64,000 bases of DNA, from contig NZ_JACHZB010000012.1 of NCBI RefSeq assembly GCF_014193255.1, positions 1 to 64,000 on the forward strand, given 5' to 3'. Under the pieces are notes generated by a model. It was given only the letters and a program-made list of their open reading frames with translations, made no database searches and was not told where the DNA came from. This DNA is from Rhizobium sp. BK196. Lineage in GTDB: Bacteria; Pseudomonadota; Alphaproteobacteria; Rhizobiales; Rhizobiaceae. Below, in pieces: positions 25,772 to 34,201 of this stretch. The translations under genes were made by a program, and so were the position numbers. Positions within the stretch are counted from its first letter, which is position 1; each line of letters opens with the position of its first letter.

Positions 25772-27304
25772 TTACTGTTGTGTCCGCGGCTTTGACTGTT
25801 TTTCAGCAAGGTTCTGGGTGCGCGACCCAATCGATCCTCGCAGGAGCTTCCAATCGCGCCCCTTCTTGACCTTTGACGGTTCCACGCGGCCGTCCCGTGG
25901 CAGGGAAAGAACGGCTTGCATGCCGCCATTGCGTGTTATGAACGAAATGTCGCCACCATGCTGCCTAGCAACCGCCCGCGCGATGGAAAGGCCCAACCCA
26001 ATCCCGCCGGTATCTCGATTGCGAGACCCCTCAAGCCTGAAGAAAGGTGCAAAAACCTTTTCCTGCATGGGCTCAGGGATACCTGGGCCGCGGTCTTCGA
26101 CAATAATATCGACGGTTGCAGCCGTTGGTCGGATGAAGACGCGTGCCTCTCCGCCATAGCGGATGGCGTTTTCAACGAGGTTTCTCACGGCACGTCTGAG
26201 GCCATCCGGGCGGCAGCGGTAGGTCAACTTTGCGCCTTCAACGAAATCGACTGGCTGGCCGAGATCTGACTGATCGTCACAAATGCTTCCGACCAGCGCT
26301 TCGAGATCAATGTCGCGCGTTTCTTCTTCGGTGGATTCTCCACGAGCAAAAGAAATGGCGGCTTCAGTCATTGCCTGGAGCTCATCGATAGTAGACAGCA
26401 TTTTCCGCTGGATCTCCTCATCCGTAACGAACTCAGTCCTCAACCTCAGCGTCGTCAAGGGTGTTCGCAGGTCATGTCCGATGGCGGCAAGCATCTTCGT
26501 CCGGTCCTCAACGAACCGGTGCAACCGGCTTTGCATCTTATTGAAGGCCTCGGCGGTGCGCCGGACTTCTTCGGGTCCTTCTTCGGAAATCGGCGGCAAG
26601 TTTTCTCCCCTCCCCAAGGCCTCGGCTGAGGCCGCAAGCTGTCGCAGCGGCCTTGAAATGCGGCTGGCAAAGAACACACCGATCAACGCCAGGACGACGG
26701 CCGTCAGGCAGAGCGAGGCCAGCGACGTGGATGTCCACCATCCTCCGGTCTGGCGCATATAAAATGCCGCGTTCAGCCAAGTGCGATCATCGACCTTGAT
26801 AACCAAGCCATAGCCCCTCGACCCATCGAAATAGATATATTTGATAGGCTGCGGGAGCGCCCAAAGACTTTGCATTGGAACGCGCCACCCCTCACCGAGG
26901 TTTGACACTGCCACTCTTTTCGCATCAGGGATTTGAGTCCTGGCTGAACCGTCTTGAAAAATTCTGACGAGGTCTACGAAGTTTTCCAGAGGGCGGGAAA
27001 ATTCCGCTGCAGCCGTCTGACGCCATGCCCCAGCGTCCTCCGCCTCGCGGTCCGTCACCCAAAAACGCGAATCGCTTGTCTCGCTTGCCAGCAGCGCCTG
27101 CCTTTGGTACTCGGCCGGAACCGTTTCTACGAGACGGGTCATCGTGCGCGCTCGACTGAGGAACTCGCTCTTGGCTGCTGCGTCAAGTGCTCGGGAGTGC
27201 TCTTTCCACGAAATCAGAAACGTCAGCGCCTGGGAAACGAGCAAGGCCGCAAGGGTGAAGGCGATAAGCTGCGTCGCGAGGCTTCTGTTCCAGACGTGAC
27301 TCAT
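25772..27304 (-). CDS. EnvZ-type sensor histidine kinase
   Basis: A 510-residue inner-membrane sensor: transmembrane helix ~10-31, a periplasmic sensor domain (~32-190), second helix ~193-213, HAMP, then the HisKA H-box with His277 (AAIGHDLRTPLTTLRLR) and HATPase N-box Asn378 (NLVENAIRYGG), DRGPGIP and GIGLGLSIA motifs. The DLRTPL H-box is of the EnvZ/OmpR class. It overlaps the response regulator gene by 4 bases. Placed between xdhC and paoABC, it may sense a substrate or periplasmic state relevant to the aldehyde oxidoreductase. Confidence 0.93.
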   Translation of the reverse strand: MSHVWNRSLATQLIAFTLAALLVSQALTFLISWKEHSRALDAAAKSEFLSRARTMTRLVETVPAEYQRQALLASETSDSRFWVTDREAEDAGAWRQTAAAEFSRPLENFVDLVRIFQDGSARTQIPDAKRVAVSNLGEGWRVPMQSLWALPQPIKYIYFDGSRGYGLVIKVDDRTWLNAAFYMRQTGGWWTSTSLASLCLTAVVLALIGVFFASRISRPLRQLAASAEALGRGENLPPISEEGPEEVRRTAEAFNKMQSRLHRFVEDRTKMLAAIGHDLRTPLTTLRLRTEFVTDEEIQRKMLSTIDELQAMTEAAISFARGESTEEETRDIDLEALVGSICDDQSDLGQPVDFVEGAKLTYRCRPDGLRRAVRNLVENAIRYGGEARVFIRPTAATVDIIVEDRGPGIPEPMQEKVFAPFFRLEGSRNRDTGGIGLGLSIARAVARQHGGDISFITRNGGMQAVLSLPRDGRVEPSKVKKGRDWKLLRGSIGSRTQNLAEKQSKPRTQQ

Positions 27305-28029
27305 TCGATTGCTACCTCAGCAGCAAGACTATAGCCGCCACCCCAATGCGTCTTGATAATCGATGGGCATTTTGGATTCTCTTCGATTTTCTTTCGCAGC
27401 CGGCTGACCTGATTGTCGATGCTGCGATCGAAGATATCTGCCGTCCTGCCGACGGTGAGATCGAGTAGCTGCTCGCGGCTGAGGATCAGTCCCGGCCGTT
27501 CGATAAACACCTTAAGCAATCGGAATTCGGCAGTGCTTAACGGAATGCCGACGCCATCCTCACCAGATATTTCCTGACGGCCCATATTCACGCGCCAATT
27601 GGCGATGCGCACGGTTCTCTGCTGCTGAGTGATGCGCTGTTGTGTCAGCGGATTGGCGGAACGCCGAAGGACGGCTCTGATTCGAGCGAGAAGCTCCCGC
27701 GGATTGAAAGGCTTCACGACATAGTCGTCGGCACCAAGCTCCAATCCGATGATGCGGTCGGTATCTTCCACCAAAGCGGTCAGGAAAATGATTGGAATAT
27801 CGGTGGCAGCACGCAGCTGGCGACAGACGGACAATCCATCCTCACCCGGCATCATGACGTCAAGAATGATCAGGTCAACGACCTGCCGCTCGCGATCGAG
27901 CAGGCGTCGAAGCGCAGCGCCACTTTCGGCAACGCTCACCCTGTAACCTTGCTGCTCAAGATACTGCCGAACCAAATCCCGGATTTCGCCGTGATCGTCG
28001 ACGACCACGACATGCGACGTGTTCTGCAT
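27301..28029 (-). CDS. OmpR-family response regulator
   Basis: The 242-residue regulator has a receiver (Asp11/Asp12, phospho-acceptor Asp57 in IILDVMMPGEDG, Thr84, Lys106 in VKPFNP) and a winged-helix output domain (LSTAEFRLLKVFIERPGLIL, SRLRKKIEENPKCP). I chose ATG 28029 (MQNTSHVVVVDD) over the longer frame from 28077 because the receiver begins right after it. It is co-translated with the kinase (4-base overlap). A GTGTAAC-AAA-GTTTCAC imperfect palindrome 58 bases upstream could be its own binding site. Confidence 0.93.
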   Translation of the reverse strand: MQNTSHVVVVDDHGEIRDLVRQYLEQQGYRVSVAESGAALRRLLDRERQVVDLIILDVMMPGEDGLSVCRQLRAATDIPIIFLTALVEDTDRIIGLELGADDYVVKPFNPRELLARIRAVLRRSANPLTQQRITQQQRTVRIANWRVNMGRQEISGEDGVGIPLSTAEFRLLKVFIERPGLILSREQLLDLTVGRTADIFDRSIDNQVSRLRKKIEENPKCPSIIKTHWGGGYSLAAEVAIE

Positions 28030-28085
28030 CTGCCTAACCTCTGAACCTATTGTTGCAGACGCTTGGGGTTTGCGCATCGAAAAAA

Positions 28086-28102
28086 GTGTAACAAAGTTTC
28101 AC
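28086..28102. promoter_or_regulatory. Candidate OmpR-type operator upstream of the response regulator
   Basis: GTGTAACAAAGTTTCAC is an imperfect inverted repeat (GTGTAAC / GTTTCAC, one mismatch). The TGTAACAAA core recurs at 32384-32392 upstream of paoABC. The repeat spacing fits OmpR-type sites, but binding is inferred. Confidence 0.45.
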
Positions 28103-28188
28103 AGCGCGATCGGCCCTATCAATCCCGGCTCGGCTCCGGCCTCAAGTGATCGCCCTGACCATAGCCCTCGTCTGCTCTTTCGGAGGTC

Positions 28189-28419
28189 ATGATCAAATTG
28201 CGAAAGTCGCTTTTGGCGGTTGGTGCAATAGTTTCACATAGCGACGTCACGCCAAACTATGTCCCATTCAACAGCGCGTTATTCGCAGGTCGTGTCAACC
28301 GTGGTCCGCCTTTAGGTGCTAAGTTCCACTCTGCTGACAGTGCGCGAAGCGAGTTGCCTCCAAGCGCACGGGAGCGGATCGGATCCCTGGACGCCGTGGC
28401 CAAAACGCAGAGCCGCTAA
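28189..28419 (+). CDS. Possible small exported protein (76 aa)
   Basis: ATG 28189 follows CGGAGGTC, a good ribosome-binding site, and the gene diverges from the response regulator. The start (MIKLRKSLLAVGAIVS) looks like the first half of a signal peptide, but the hydrophobic core is short. A frameshift may have altered the rest. The stop codon lies inside an AGCCGCT/AGCGGCT hairpin (28411-28427). No family recognised. Confidence 0.4.
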   Translation: MIKLRKSLLAVGAIVSHSDVTPNYVPFNSALFAGRVNRGPPLGAKFHSADSARSELPPSARERIGSLDAVAKTQSR

Positions 28420-28427
28420 TAGCGGCT
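28411..28427 (+). terminator. Hairpin at the end of the small exported-protein gene
   Basis: AGCCGCT and AGCGGCT form a perfect 7-bp stem around AAT. No T-run follows closely, so termination is uncertain. The TAA stop of the gene at 28189 is in the loop. Confidence 0.4.
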
Positions 28428-28533
28428 CCCGTCCTGTCATTGTTTTAGATGGTCACAATGACACTAAGGCCGAGCGGTGTGCAATGACGCAGTTCCAAGC
28501 TGCCTTGATGATTTGGTCGGGAGCTGCCGTCGA

Positions 28534-30648
28534 TCAAAGGACGTCCTCTATTCGGATTGGCAGCTTTCTGACGCGCTTGCCCGTCGCGTGATAGATCGCA
28601 TTCGCGATTGCAGGAGCGGTGCCGATCATTACGAGCTCGCCCATTCCCTTGACACCCGCCGAATTGACCATCGTGTCTGGTTTGTCGATGAAGCCGACCT
28701 CCACGTCACCGATATCGGCATTAACTGCCATTAGATAATCGGCCAGATCGTCGTTGAGGTAACCGGAAAAACGCGGGTCGATCTCTGTCTCCTCTCGAAG
28801 CGCTGTGCTAAAGCCCCAGACAATCCCGCCATACATCTGCCCGCGGGCGGTCACCGGGCTGACGACCTTTCCGATATCGGCAATGCTGACGGCCCGCGGC
28901 ATGTGAATGCGGCCCGTCGTCGGTTCGATATGGATTTCCACGAACTGAGCAATGTAGCTCATCGACGTAAATCCGGCGTACTCGGGGCCGGCGCCTGCAC
29001 GCCCCCCTGTTCGAAAGGCGTCAAGAGCCGAGGCATCCTGGCCGGGCGCGAGCTCCGAAACGACGACTTCGATCTGGAGACGTTTCAGGCGCGCCAGTTG
29101 CTCGTGTAAATTGCCAGGCGGTGGGTTCGGTCCCGCAAGCTCGTCAAAGCGGGCGCGCAAAGCCCTAACAGCCTTCGCGGTGACAGGAATGATGCTGGCC
29201 GTGCCGCGTTCACCGACCGTCATCATCTGCGGTCCCACGGTCGTGTCCCCAAGCAAAATCTCGAGACGATCGGGATTAATATCAAGCCCTTGGATAATCG
29301 TGTTTGCGACAGCCGTCCGGATACCCTGCCCCATTTCATGCCCGGAGGAGATCACCCGTGTCGTACCGTCGGCACGAACCCGCAGCGTTGTCTCGGCGGC
29401 CGATCCCGACGCGCCGAAGATGCCGCACGCAACACCGTAGCCGACCATCGTGCCGTCATCCAGCCGCATCGACATTGGCTCGGGTGACCGCTGGCTCCAG
29501 CCGAAGCGTCTCGCACCCTCCCGCAGGCAGTCATTGAGAAAATGCGGCGACAACGGCTGACCGGAAATGATGTCTTTCTTTGCTTCGTGGTCAAGGCGAA
29601 GTTGAACGGGATCTTTGCCGAGCTTGTAAGCCATCTCGTCGATCAAGCTTTCCAGCGCGAAGCCGGCGGGGAACGGATGCGTCCCGCGCGTGTGGCGCGG
29701 CATTTGGCGATCGATATGGATATCGCCACATGTGGCTCGAAAATTTTCGATGGCATAAAGACGGGCGATATCCTCGTGGTAGCCGCTTGAGCGGAACCCG
29801 CCGTCGGGGATATTTTCTTGCACCACATCATAGAGTACGCCGTCCAGCCGCCCCTCAGCATTGGCGGCGAGTCGCATGGCGTGGACACTGCGCGGCCGGT
29901 AATTCGCGATGTGAAAAAGCTGCCCACGAGGCGTCACCAGTTTAACCGGCCGCCCGGCAAGCTTGGCAGCCTGTGCAACCAGGGCGGTTTGAGGCTTGGG
30001 AGGAGACTTCTGGCCGAATCCGCCGCCGACATGTTCAGATCGGACGACTACCTGGTCCGGCGAAAGCCCAAACGCTTTGACAAGCGCGCCCTTGGCCGCC
30101 TCAATATTCTGGCAGCCCTCGTGAACCGTCAGCCGTCCATTAGACCACTCTGCGACCGTCCCGAAGAGTTCCATGGCATTGTGATGCTGTGTCGGTGTCT
30201 CGAAAGTACCCTCGACGGTAACCGCTGCCTGTTGAAATGCGTTGTCGACATCGCCTGTAGTGAAGCCTTCTGCCGCAAATCGTTGTGCGCCGGGACTGGT
30301 CATCAAAGCGAGGAACGGCGCCTCTTCGTAGACAGCGGACACCGCTTCGGCACCCTCTATCGCGGCCTCGATGGTCTCAGCGACAATCAAAGCGATTGGT
30401 TGCCCTCTGAACGATATTTCTGGGCGGAGGGAGGGAAAGTCACCGATGGACAAAACATGAGTGACACCGGAGATCATGGCCGCGGCGGTGATATCAACTT
30501 TGGTTACCTTACCTTTTGCGATGGAGGCGGGAACGAGCATCGCATACAGCATGCCCGGTAGCTGCGTATCAGCTGCGTACTGCGTCCGGCCCTGTACCTT
30601 ATCCCTGGCGTCGACCCGAACGATTTCAGCGGAAACTTGTGACGGCAT
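28534..30648 (-). CDS. paoC: PaoC-like molybdenum-binding subunit of periplasmic aldehyde oxidoreductase
   Basis: The 704-residue large subunit of a xanthine-oxidase-family enzyme that oxidises aldehydes. It has the aldehyde-oxidase a/b hammerhead (about 8-105), then the molybdenum domain: VRSEHVGGGFGQKSPPKPQT, SSGHEMGQGIRTAVAN, GERGTASIIPVTAKAV and the catalytic Glu in GVKGMGELVMIG. The size fits PaoC (E. coli 732 aa). At the place where family members read MRAPGE...G this protein has RHTRGTHPFPAGFALES. That suggests either divergence or a pair of compensating indels near the substrate pocket. It shares one base with the FAD subunit gene. Confidence 0.85.
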   Translation of the reverse strand: MPSQVSAEIVRVDARDKVQGRTQYAADTQLPGMLYAMLVPASIAKGKVTKVDITAAAMISGVTHVLSIGDFPSLRPEISFRGQPIALIVAETIEAAIEGAEAVSAVYEEAPFLALMTSPGAQRFAAEGFTTGDVDNAFQQAAVTVEGTFETPTQHHNAMELFGTVAEWSNGRLTVHEGCQNIEAAKGALVKAFGLSPDQVVVRSEHVGGGFGQKSPPKPQTALVAQAAKLAGRPVKLVTPRGQLFHIANYRPRSVHAMRLAANAEGRLDGVLYDVVQENIPDGGFRSSGYHEDIARLYAIENFRATCGDIHIDRQMPRHTRGTHPFPAGFALESLIDEMAYKLGKDPVQLRLDHEAKKDIISGQPLSPHFLNDCLREGARRFGWSQRSPEPMSMRLDDGTMVGYGVACGIFGASGSAAETTLRVRADGTTRVISSGHEMGQGIRTAVANTIIQGLDINPDRLEILLGDTTVGPQMMTVGERGTASIIPVTAKAVRALRARFDELAGPNPPPGNLHEQLARLKRLQIEVVVSELAPGQDASALDAFRTGGRAGAGPEYAGFTSMSYIAQFVEIHIEPTTGRIHMPRAVSIADIGKVVSPVTARGQMYGGIVWGFSTALREETEIDPRFSGYLNDDLADYLMAVNADIGDVEVGFIDKPDTMVNSAGVKGMGELVMIGTAPAIANAIYHATGKRVRKLPIRIEDVL

Positions 30649-31661
30649 TAAGCACTCCTTTCGGCGGCGATCATCAGAGCATCGGCGATAACCCGGGCTC
30701 CTAGGTCGGATTTGAAGCCATTGTGCTGACCCGGACGAGCATCCCCAAAGGCGGTCCGTCCGGCTTGAAGCGCCAGATCAGGCGTCAATTGCTTCCCACG
30801 CAGCGCCTCTTCAGCACTGTGCGCTCGCCACGGAACCGTCGCCACTCCGCCGAGCGCAATGCGCGCTGTTCGGACAATGGCGCCCTCCATTTCGACAACG
30901 ACGGCGGCGGACGCCAGCGCGAACGCGAAACTCTCTCGATCTCGGATCTTATGATAGGTCGACGATCGGCTCGGCGTCTTTGGAACGCTAATCGCGGTGA
31001 TGATTTCGCCGTGGTCTATATTAAATTCCAGATGTGGCGTATCGCCCGGTAGTCTGTAGAAATCGGAAATTGGGAGCGTTCGTGTTCCCGCGGGTCCATG
31101 GATCTCGATCGATGCGTCCATAGCCGTCAATGCCACCGGCCAATCGCCCGGTGATACCGCGACACAGGCATCGCTGACGCCGAGGATTGCATGGCCTCGA
31201 TCCAAGCCGCCGATTGCGGCGCAACCGGAACCGGGGACGCGCTTGTTGCAGGGATACACACCCACTGTCGACGAAGATCCGGCGCCGTTGCGGAAATATG
31301 GACACCGTGTTCGCTGAAGCAGGTTGCCACCGACTGTCGCCATGTTGCGCAGTTGCTGCGAGGCTGCTTTCAGCAAGCTCTCGGAGAGAACCGGGTACTC
31401 CTCTCGCACAAAAGGTGTGTAAGCGACCTCGTTCATCAGTGCCAAGGCACCAAACCGCAGCACATCTCCGTTTGTGTCAATCGTGTTGAGGCCAGTGATC
31501 CCGCTGACGTCGATCAGATGCGTCGGTTGCTCCACGCGGAGCTTCATAAGATCATAGAGCGTAGTGCCGCCGGCGATGTAACGCGCATCCGCCCCAACCG
31601 CGGCGAAGGCTTCAACGGCTGCTGCGATGCTGTCGGCGCGGGTGTAATCAATGGGTCGCAT
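30648..31661 (-). CDS. paoB: PaoB-like FAD-binding subunit
   Basis: The 337-residue medium subunit passes electrons between the iron-sulphur subunit and an external acceptor. FAD-site stretches are visible (AGGTTLYDLMKLRVEQPTHL, ATVGGNLLQRTRCPYFRN). Cysteines in RCPYFRN, YPCNKRVPGSGCAAIGG and SDACVAV fit the [4Fe-4S] cluster particular to PaoB. A loop between the first two of these Cys is a few residues longer than in the E. coli protein. Its stop shares one base with the start of the large subunit; the iron-sulphur gene ends 3 bases upstream of its start. Confidence 0.9.
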   Translation of the reverse strand: MRPIDYTRADSIAAAVEAFAAVGADARYIAGGTTLYDLMKLRVEQPTHLIDVSGITGLNTIDTNGDVLRFGALALMNEVAYTPFVREEYPVLSESLLKAASQQLRNMATVGGNLLQRTRCPYFRNGAGSSSTVGVYPCNKRVPGSGCAAIGGLDRGHAILGVSDACVAVSPGDWPVALTAMDASIEIHGPAGTRTLPISDFYRLPGDTPHLEFNIDHGEIITAISVPKTPSRSSTYHKIRDRESFAFALASAAVVVEMEGAIVRTARIALGGVATVPWRAHSAEEALRGKQLTPDLALQAGRTAFGDARPGQHNGFKSDLGARVIADALMIAAERSA

Positions 31662-31664
31662 TGG

Positions 31665-32285
31665 TCAGCCTTTCCTCGAATTTGCCGCAACACCTTCAAT
31701 GGCAGCGACGATCCCGGCGTAAGCGCCACAGCGACAAATATTTCCGCTCATGAATTGTCGGATCGAGGTCCTATCCGTGGCATGACCATGTCGAACGCAG
31801 GCGACTGCCGACATGATCTGACCCGGCGTGCAATATCCGCATTGCAACGCGTCGCAATCAATGAATGCGGTTTGCATTGGATGAAGCGAAACTTCATCTG
31901 CGAGCCCTTCGATGGTCATCACATGGCGTCCATCGACTTTCGCCGCAAGCGTAAGACACGACACGACAGCTTGCCCGTCCAGATGGACCGTGCATGCACC
32001 GCACTGACCGTGATCACAGCCCTTTTTTGTTCCCGTAAGCCCGACACGCTCGCGCAGCAAATCAAGAAGCGATGCCCGTGAATCGATCTCGAGGACGATG
32101 TCTCGTCCATTCACAGTCGTAGATACAGAAAGCGTCCTGCCCGTTTCCTTGAGAGAAGGAGTGTCCTGGGCAATTGCGGGCTGCATTGGAAGTATGGTCG
32201 CGACCGCAACGCCGGCGCCGGTACCGAGGACGGTGCGTCGCGTCACGCCGACGCCACTAAAATTAGCGGAGCTCTCTTCTGTCAT
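31665..32285 (-). CDS. paoA: PaoA-like 2Fe-2S subunit with Tat signal
   Basis: ATG 32285 gives 206 residues; the open frame extends to 32321 but adds nothing conserved. A twin-arginine signal (TRRTVLGTGAGVAVATIL) exports the folded heterotrimer. Two 2Fe-2S sites follow: GCDHGQCGACTVHLDG and the C-terminal CGYCTPGQ with GNICRCGAY. It is first in the paoABC order and sets the operon's translation. Confidence 0.92.
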   Translation of the reverse strand: MTEESSANFSGVGVTRRTVLGTGAGVAVATILPMQPAIAQDTPSLKETGRTLSVSTTVNGRDIVLEIDSRASLLDLLRERVGLTGTKKGCDHGQCGACTVHLDGQAVVSCLTLAAKVDGRHVMTIEGLADEVSLHPMQTAFIDCDALQCGYCTPGQIMSAVACVRHGHATDRTSIRQFMSGNICRCGAYAGIVAAIEGVAANSRKG

Positions 32286-32383
32286 CTGTGCTTTTCCTGT
32301 CCTCAAAACGAAATGCACCACCGCAGCGGCGATCTAAAACTAGCCAGTGGGTGTCGCAAAACTGTGCCGCGGAGTGGAACTTT

Positions 32384-32400
32384 TGTAACAAAATGTCGCG
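32384..32400. promoter_or_regulatory. Candidate regulatory site upstream of paoABC
   Basis: TGTAACAAAATGTCGCG lies ~100 bases before the paoA start and shares TGTAACAAA with the site upstream of the response regulator (28087). A related half-site (GTGTCGCAAA) occurs at 32351-32360. Functional link to the two-component system is inferred. Confidence 0.4.
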
Positions 32401-32592
32401 ACAACGCCTGCGCGTCAGAGGACGTTTGGACGATTGATGACGTGGCAGTTTACCTGCGCAGACCAGATGGAAGTTTCGGTCAATGTGCGGAGCGGCGGTC
32501 CAGGCAGGCAGTTTCGACGTGAAACCATCGCCTTAAAGTATCGTGACCTGCTACGGGTATCATTAGAGTCCGGCCCATCAAAGGACGGACGA

Positions 32593-32760
32593 ATGAAGAA
32601 GCAGAGATTTACTGAAGAGCAGATTATTGCGGTGCTGAAGGAGCAGGAGGCTGGCGCGAAGGTGGCCGACCTCTGCCGCAAGCATGGGATTTCGGACGCG
32701 ACATTTTACAATTGGAAAGCCAAATACGGCATGGAGGTTTCCGAGGCGAAGCGCCTCCTC
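32593..32760 (+). mobile_element. IS3-family orfA stub
   Basis: ATG 32593 begins MKKQRFTEEQIIAVLKEQEA, then GAKVADLCRKHGISDATFYN and WKAKYGMEVSEAKRL, the helix-turn-helix start of IS3-family OrfA (about 55 of ~88 residues). Compared with relatives one Gly is missing in KYG(G)MEV. The sequence then breaks off and the frame continues, without a stop, into the hicA gene. The rest of the element is absent. Confidence 0.75.
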
Positions 32761-32779
32761 GGTACGCCGCACTTGCAAA

Positions 32780-32799
32780 AATACACATCAGTGTGTATT
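32780..32799. promoter_or_regulatory. hicAB operator palindrome
   Basis: AATACACA (32780-32787) and TGTGTATT (32792-32799) form a perfect inverted repeat around TCAG, 10 bases before the hicA ATG. The ribbon-helix-helix domain of HicB would be the likely ligand. Confidence 0.7.
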
Positions 32800-32808
32800 G
32801 TAAGGCGC

Positions 32809-32997
32809 ATGAAGAGTGGCGATATCATTGTGGCCTTGCAGAAGGATGGCTGGTACGAGGTCGCCACCAAGGGCAGCCATGTTCAGTTTAAGCATCCCGA
32901 GAAACCCGGGCGCGTCACTGTTCCACACCCGAAAAGAGATATCCCAATCGGAACGCTGAAAAGTATCGAGAAGCAAGCCGGACTCAAACTGAGGTAA
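32809..32997 (+). CDS. hicA: HicA-type toxin
   Basis: The 62-residue mRNA interferase reads MKSGDIIVALQKDGWYEVAT, KGSHVQFKHPEKPGRVTVPH. It has the catalytic His24 in the GSH motif and an ending IGTLKSIEKQAGLKLR. ATG 32809 is chosen although the frame is open to 32434: upstream codons belong to the IS3 stub and the operator. HicA cleaves mRNA until bound by HicB. Confidence 0.92.
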   Translation: MKSGDIIVALQKDGWYEVATKGSHVQFKHPEKPGRVTVPHPKRDIPIGTLKSIEKQAGLKLR

Positions 32998-33002
32998 CGA
33001 AC

Positions 33003-33443
33003 ATGCGCAATTATATCGGATTGATCCATAAAGATGCCGACAGTGATTACGGTGTATCCTTTCCCGATTTTCCTGGCCTGATCACTGCTGGAATTAACCT
33101 CGATGATGCGCGAGCTATGGCCGAAGAAGCCCTAGCTCTACACATCGAAGGTCTAACCGAAGACGGCGAAGCAATTCCTGAACCCTCCACACTGGAGGCG
33201 GTGATGGCAGACGCGGAGAACCAAGATGGCGTTGCAATTCTAGTTGGCGTCAAGACGGAAGCCAAAAGAGCGGTTCGCGTCAATATCACTCTGCCGGAGG
33301 ACGTCCTAAAGGCAATCGATGCGTTCGCTGAAGCCCAAGGGCTGACCCGATCAGGGTTCTTGGTTCGAGCTGCCAAGCATGAGATCGGCCATGCAAAAGA
33401 CGACCCCAATGATAACTACGCAGATACGCGGCTAGGGGCTTAA
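33003..33443 (+). CDS. hicB: HicB-type antitoxin
   Basis: The 146-residue antitoxin has the HicB partial RNase-H fold (YIGLIHKDADSDYGVSFPDF, PGLITAGINLDDARAMAEEA, LHIEGLTEDGEAIPEP) and a C-terminal ribbon-helix-helix DNA-binding segment (RVNITLPEDVLKAIDAFAEA, LTRSGFLVRAAKHEI). It starts 5 bases after the hicA stop. Both partners are intact, so the module is probably functional. Confidence 0.92.
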   Translation: MRNYIGLIHKDADSDYGVSFPDFPGLITAGINLDDARAMAEEALALHIEGLTEDGEAIPEPSTLEAVMADAENQDGVAILVGVKTEAKRAVRVNITLPEDVLKAIDAFAEAQGLTRSGFLVRAAKHEIGHAKDDPNDNYADTRLGA

Positions 33444-33675
33444 GTGGAACATAGTCACGCTCGCTCGTTTCTTTAACAACGCTGATTGTCTTGCGCGGGC
33501 GCAGGCCCGAAACTAAAGTATCTGGATGTGGCCTCACGGCCGAAAGTAGATCATCTCGCCTTGAGCGGAATCGAACTCTCGGCACCATGTTTGTCTCGCC
33601 CCTTCAGTCAAATCAACTGCTCGGCTTTACGGAGCGGAATACAACCTAATCTTCAGACGGGAGCTTTATGTTTTC

Positions 33676-34135
33676 CCGGTTTTTCCGTGCCCCACGATCA
33701 GGAACCCCTTGAACCGCTCGGCATCTAGTTCCGGCAGCATTCCCGCCCCGGTTCGAACACCCTCTTGCCACGCGGGCCCGCGTTCCCAAGCTTCGTTGCA
33801 AACGAGCGCCAGGTCGGCAGATCGCCTCGTCTGCTGCAAAGCTTCAACGAGCGGAGCAGCTTAACGAATGTCTCTCTCGCTTCGCCGGCCCCTGCACTTC
33901 GGTGTGTCGTCGGCTGGCGACAATGAGCTTGAGGACCGCATACTGGGACGATCAGGGTCAATGACCTGACAGGATCCCTGATCAGGAAGTCGAGAAAGCG
34001 CAGTGGATCCGCGCTGGCACCGCCGGGCGCGGGCATCTTTGCCGGCTGGTCGACATAGTCGTCGGAGCCACGGTTCGACGTCAGAAATTCAACCCGATAG
34101 CCCTCGGCATTCTGAAACGCTGACGACGCAGGATT
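33676..34135 (-). pseudogene. GSU2403-type nucleotidyltransferase-fold protein, broken
   Basis: Minus-strand frames spell GYRVEFLTSNRGSDDYVD, MPAPGGASADPLRFLDFLIR, YAVLKLIVASRRHTEVQGPA, then after frame changes and an internal stop EALQQTRRSADLALVCNEAW and ERGPAWQEGVRTGAGMLPEL. This is the C-terminal half of the GSU2403 nucleotidyltransferase-fold family. No single frame is open across it, and the N-terminal half is missing. Confidence 0.65.
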
Positions 34136-34201
34136 TCAAGATAATCTTCGCACGCGGCTCACCTCAGCTGTGTGCCTTCCGACGAATCGCTCCTAGCGCA
34201 C

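Noticed and set aside
33560..33590. Possible tRNA 3' end near the HicB downstream region
   Set aside because: TTCGATT loop without pairing stem; coincidental similarity.
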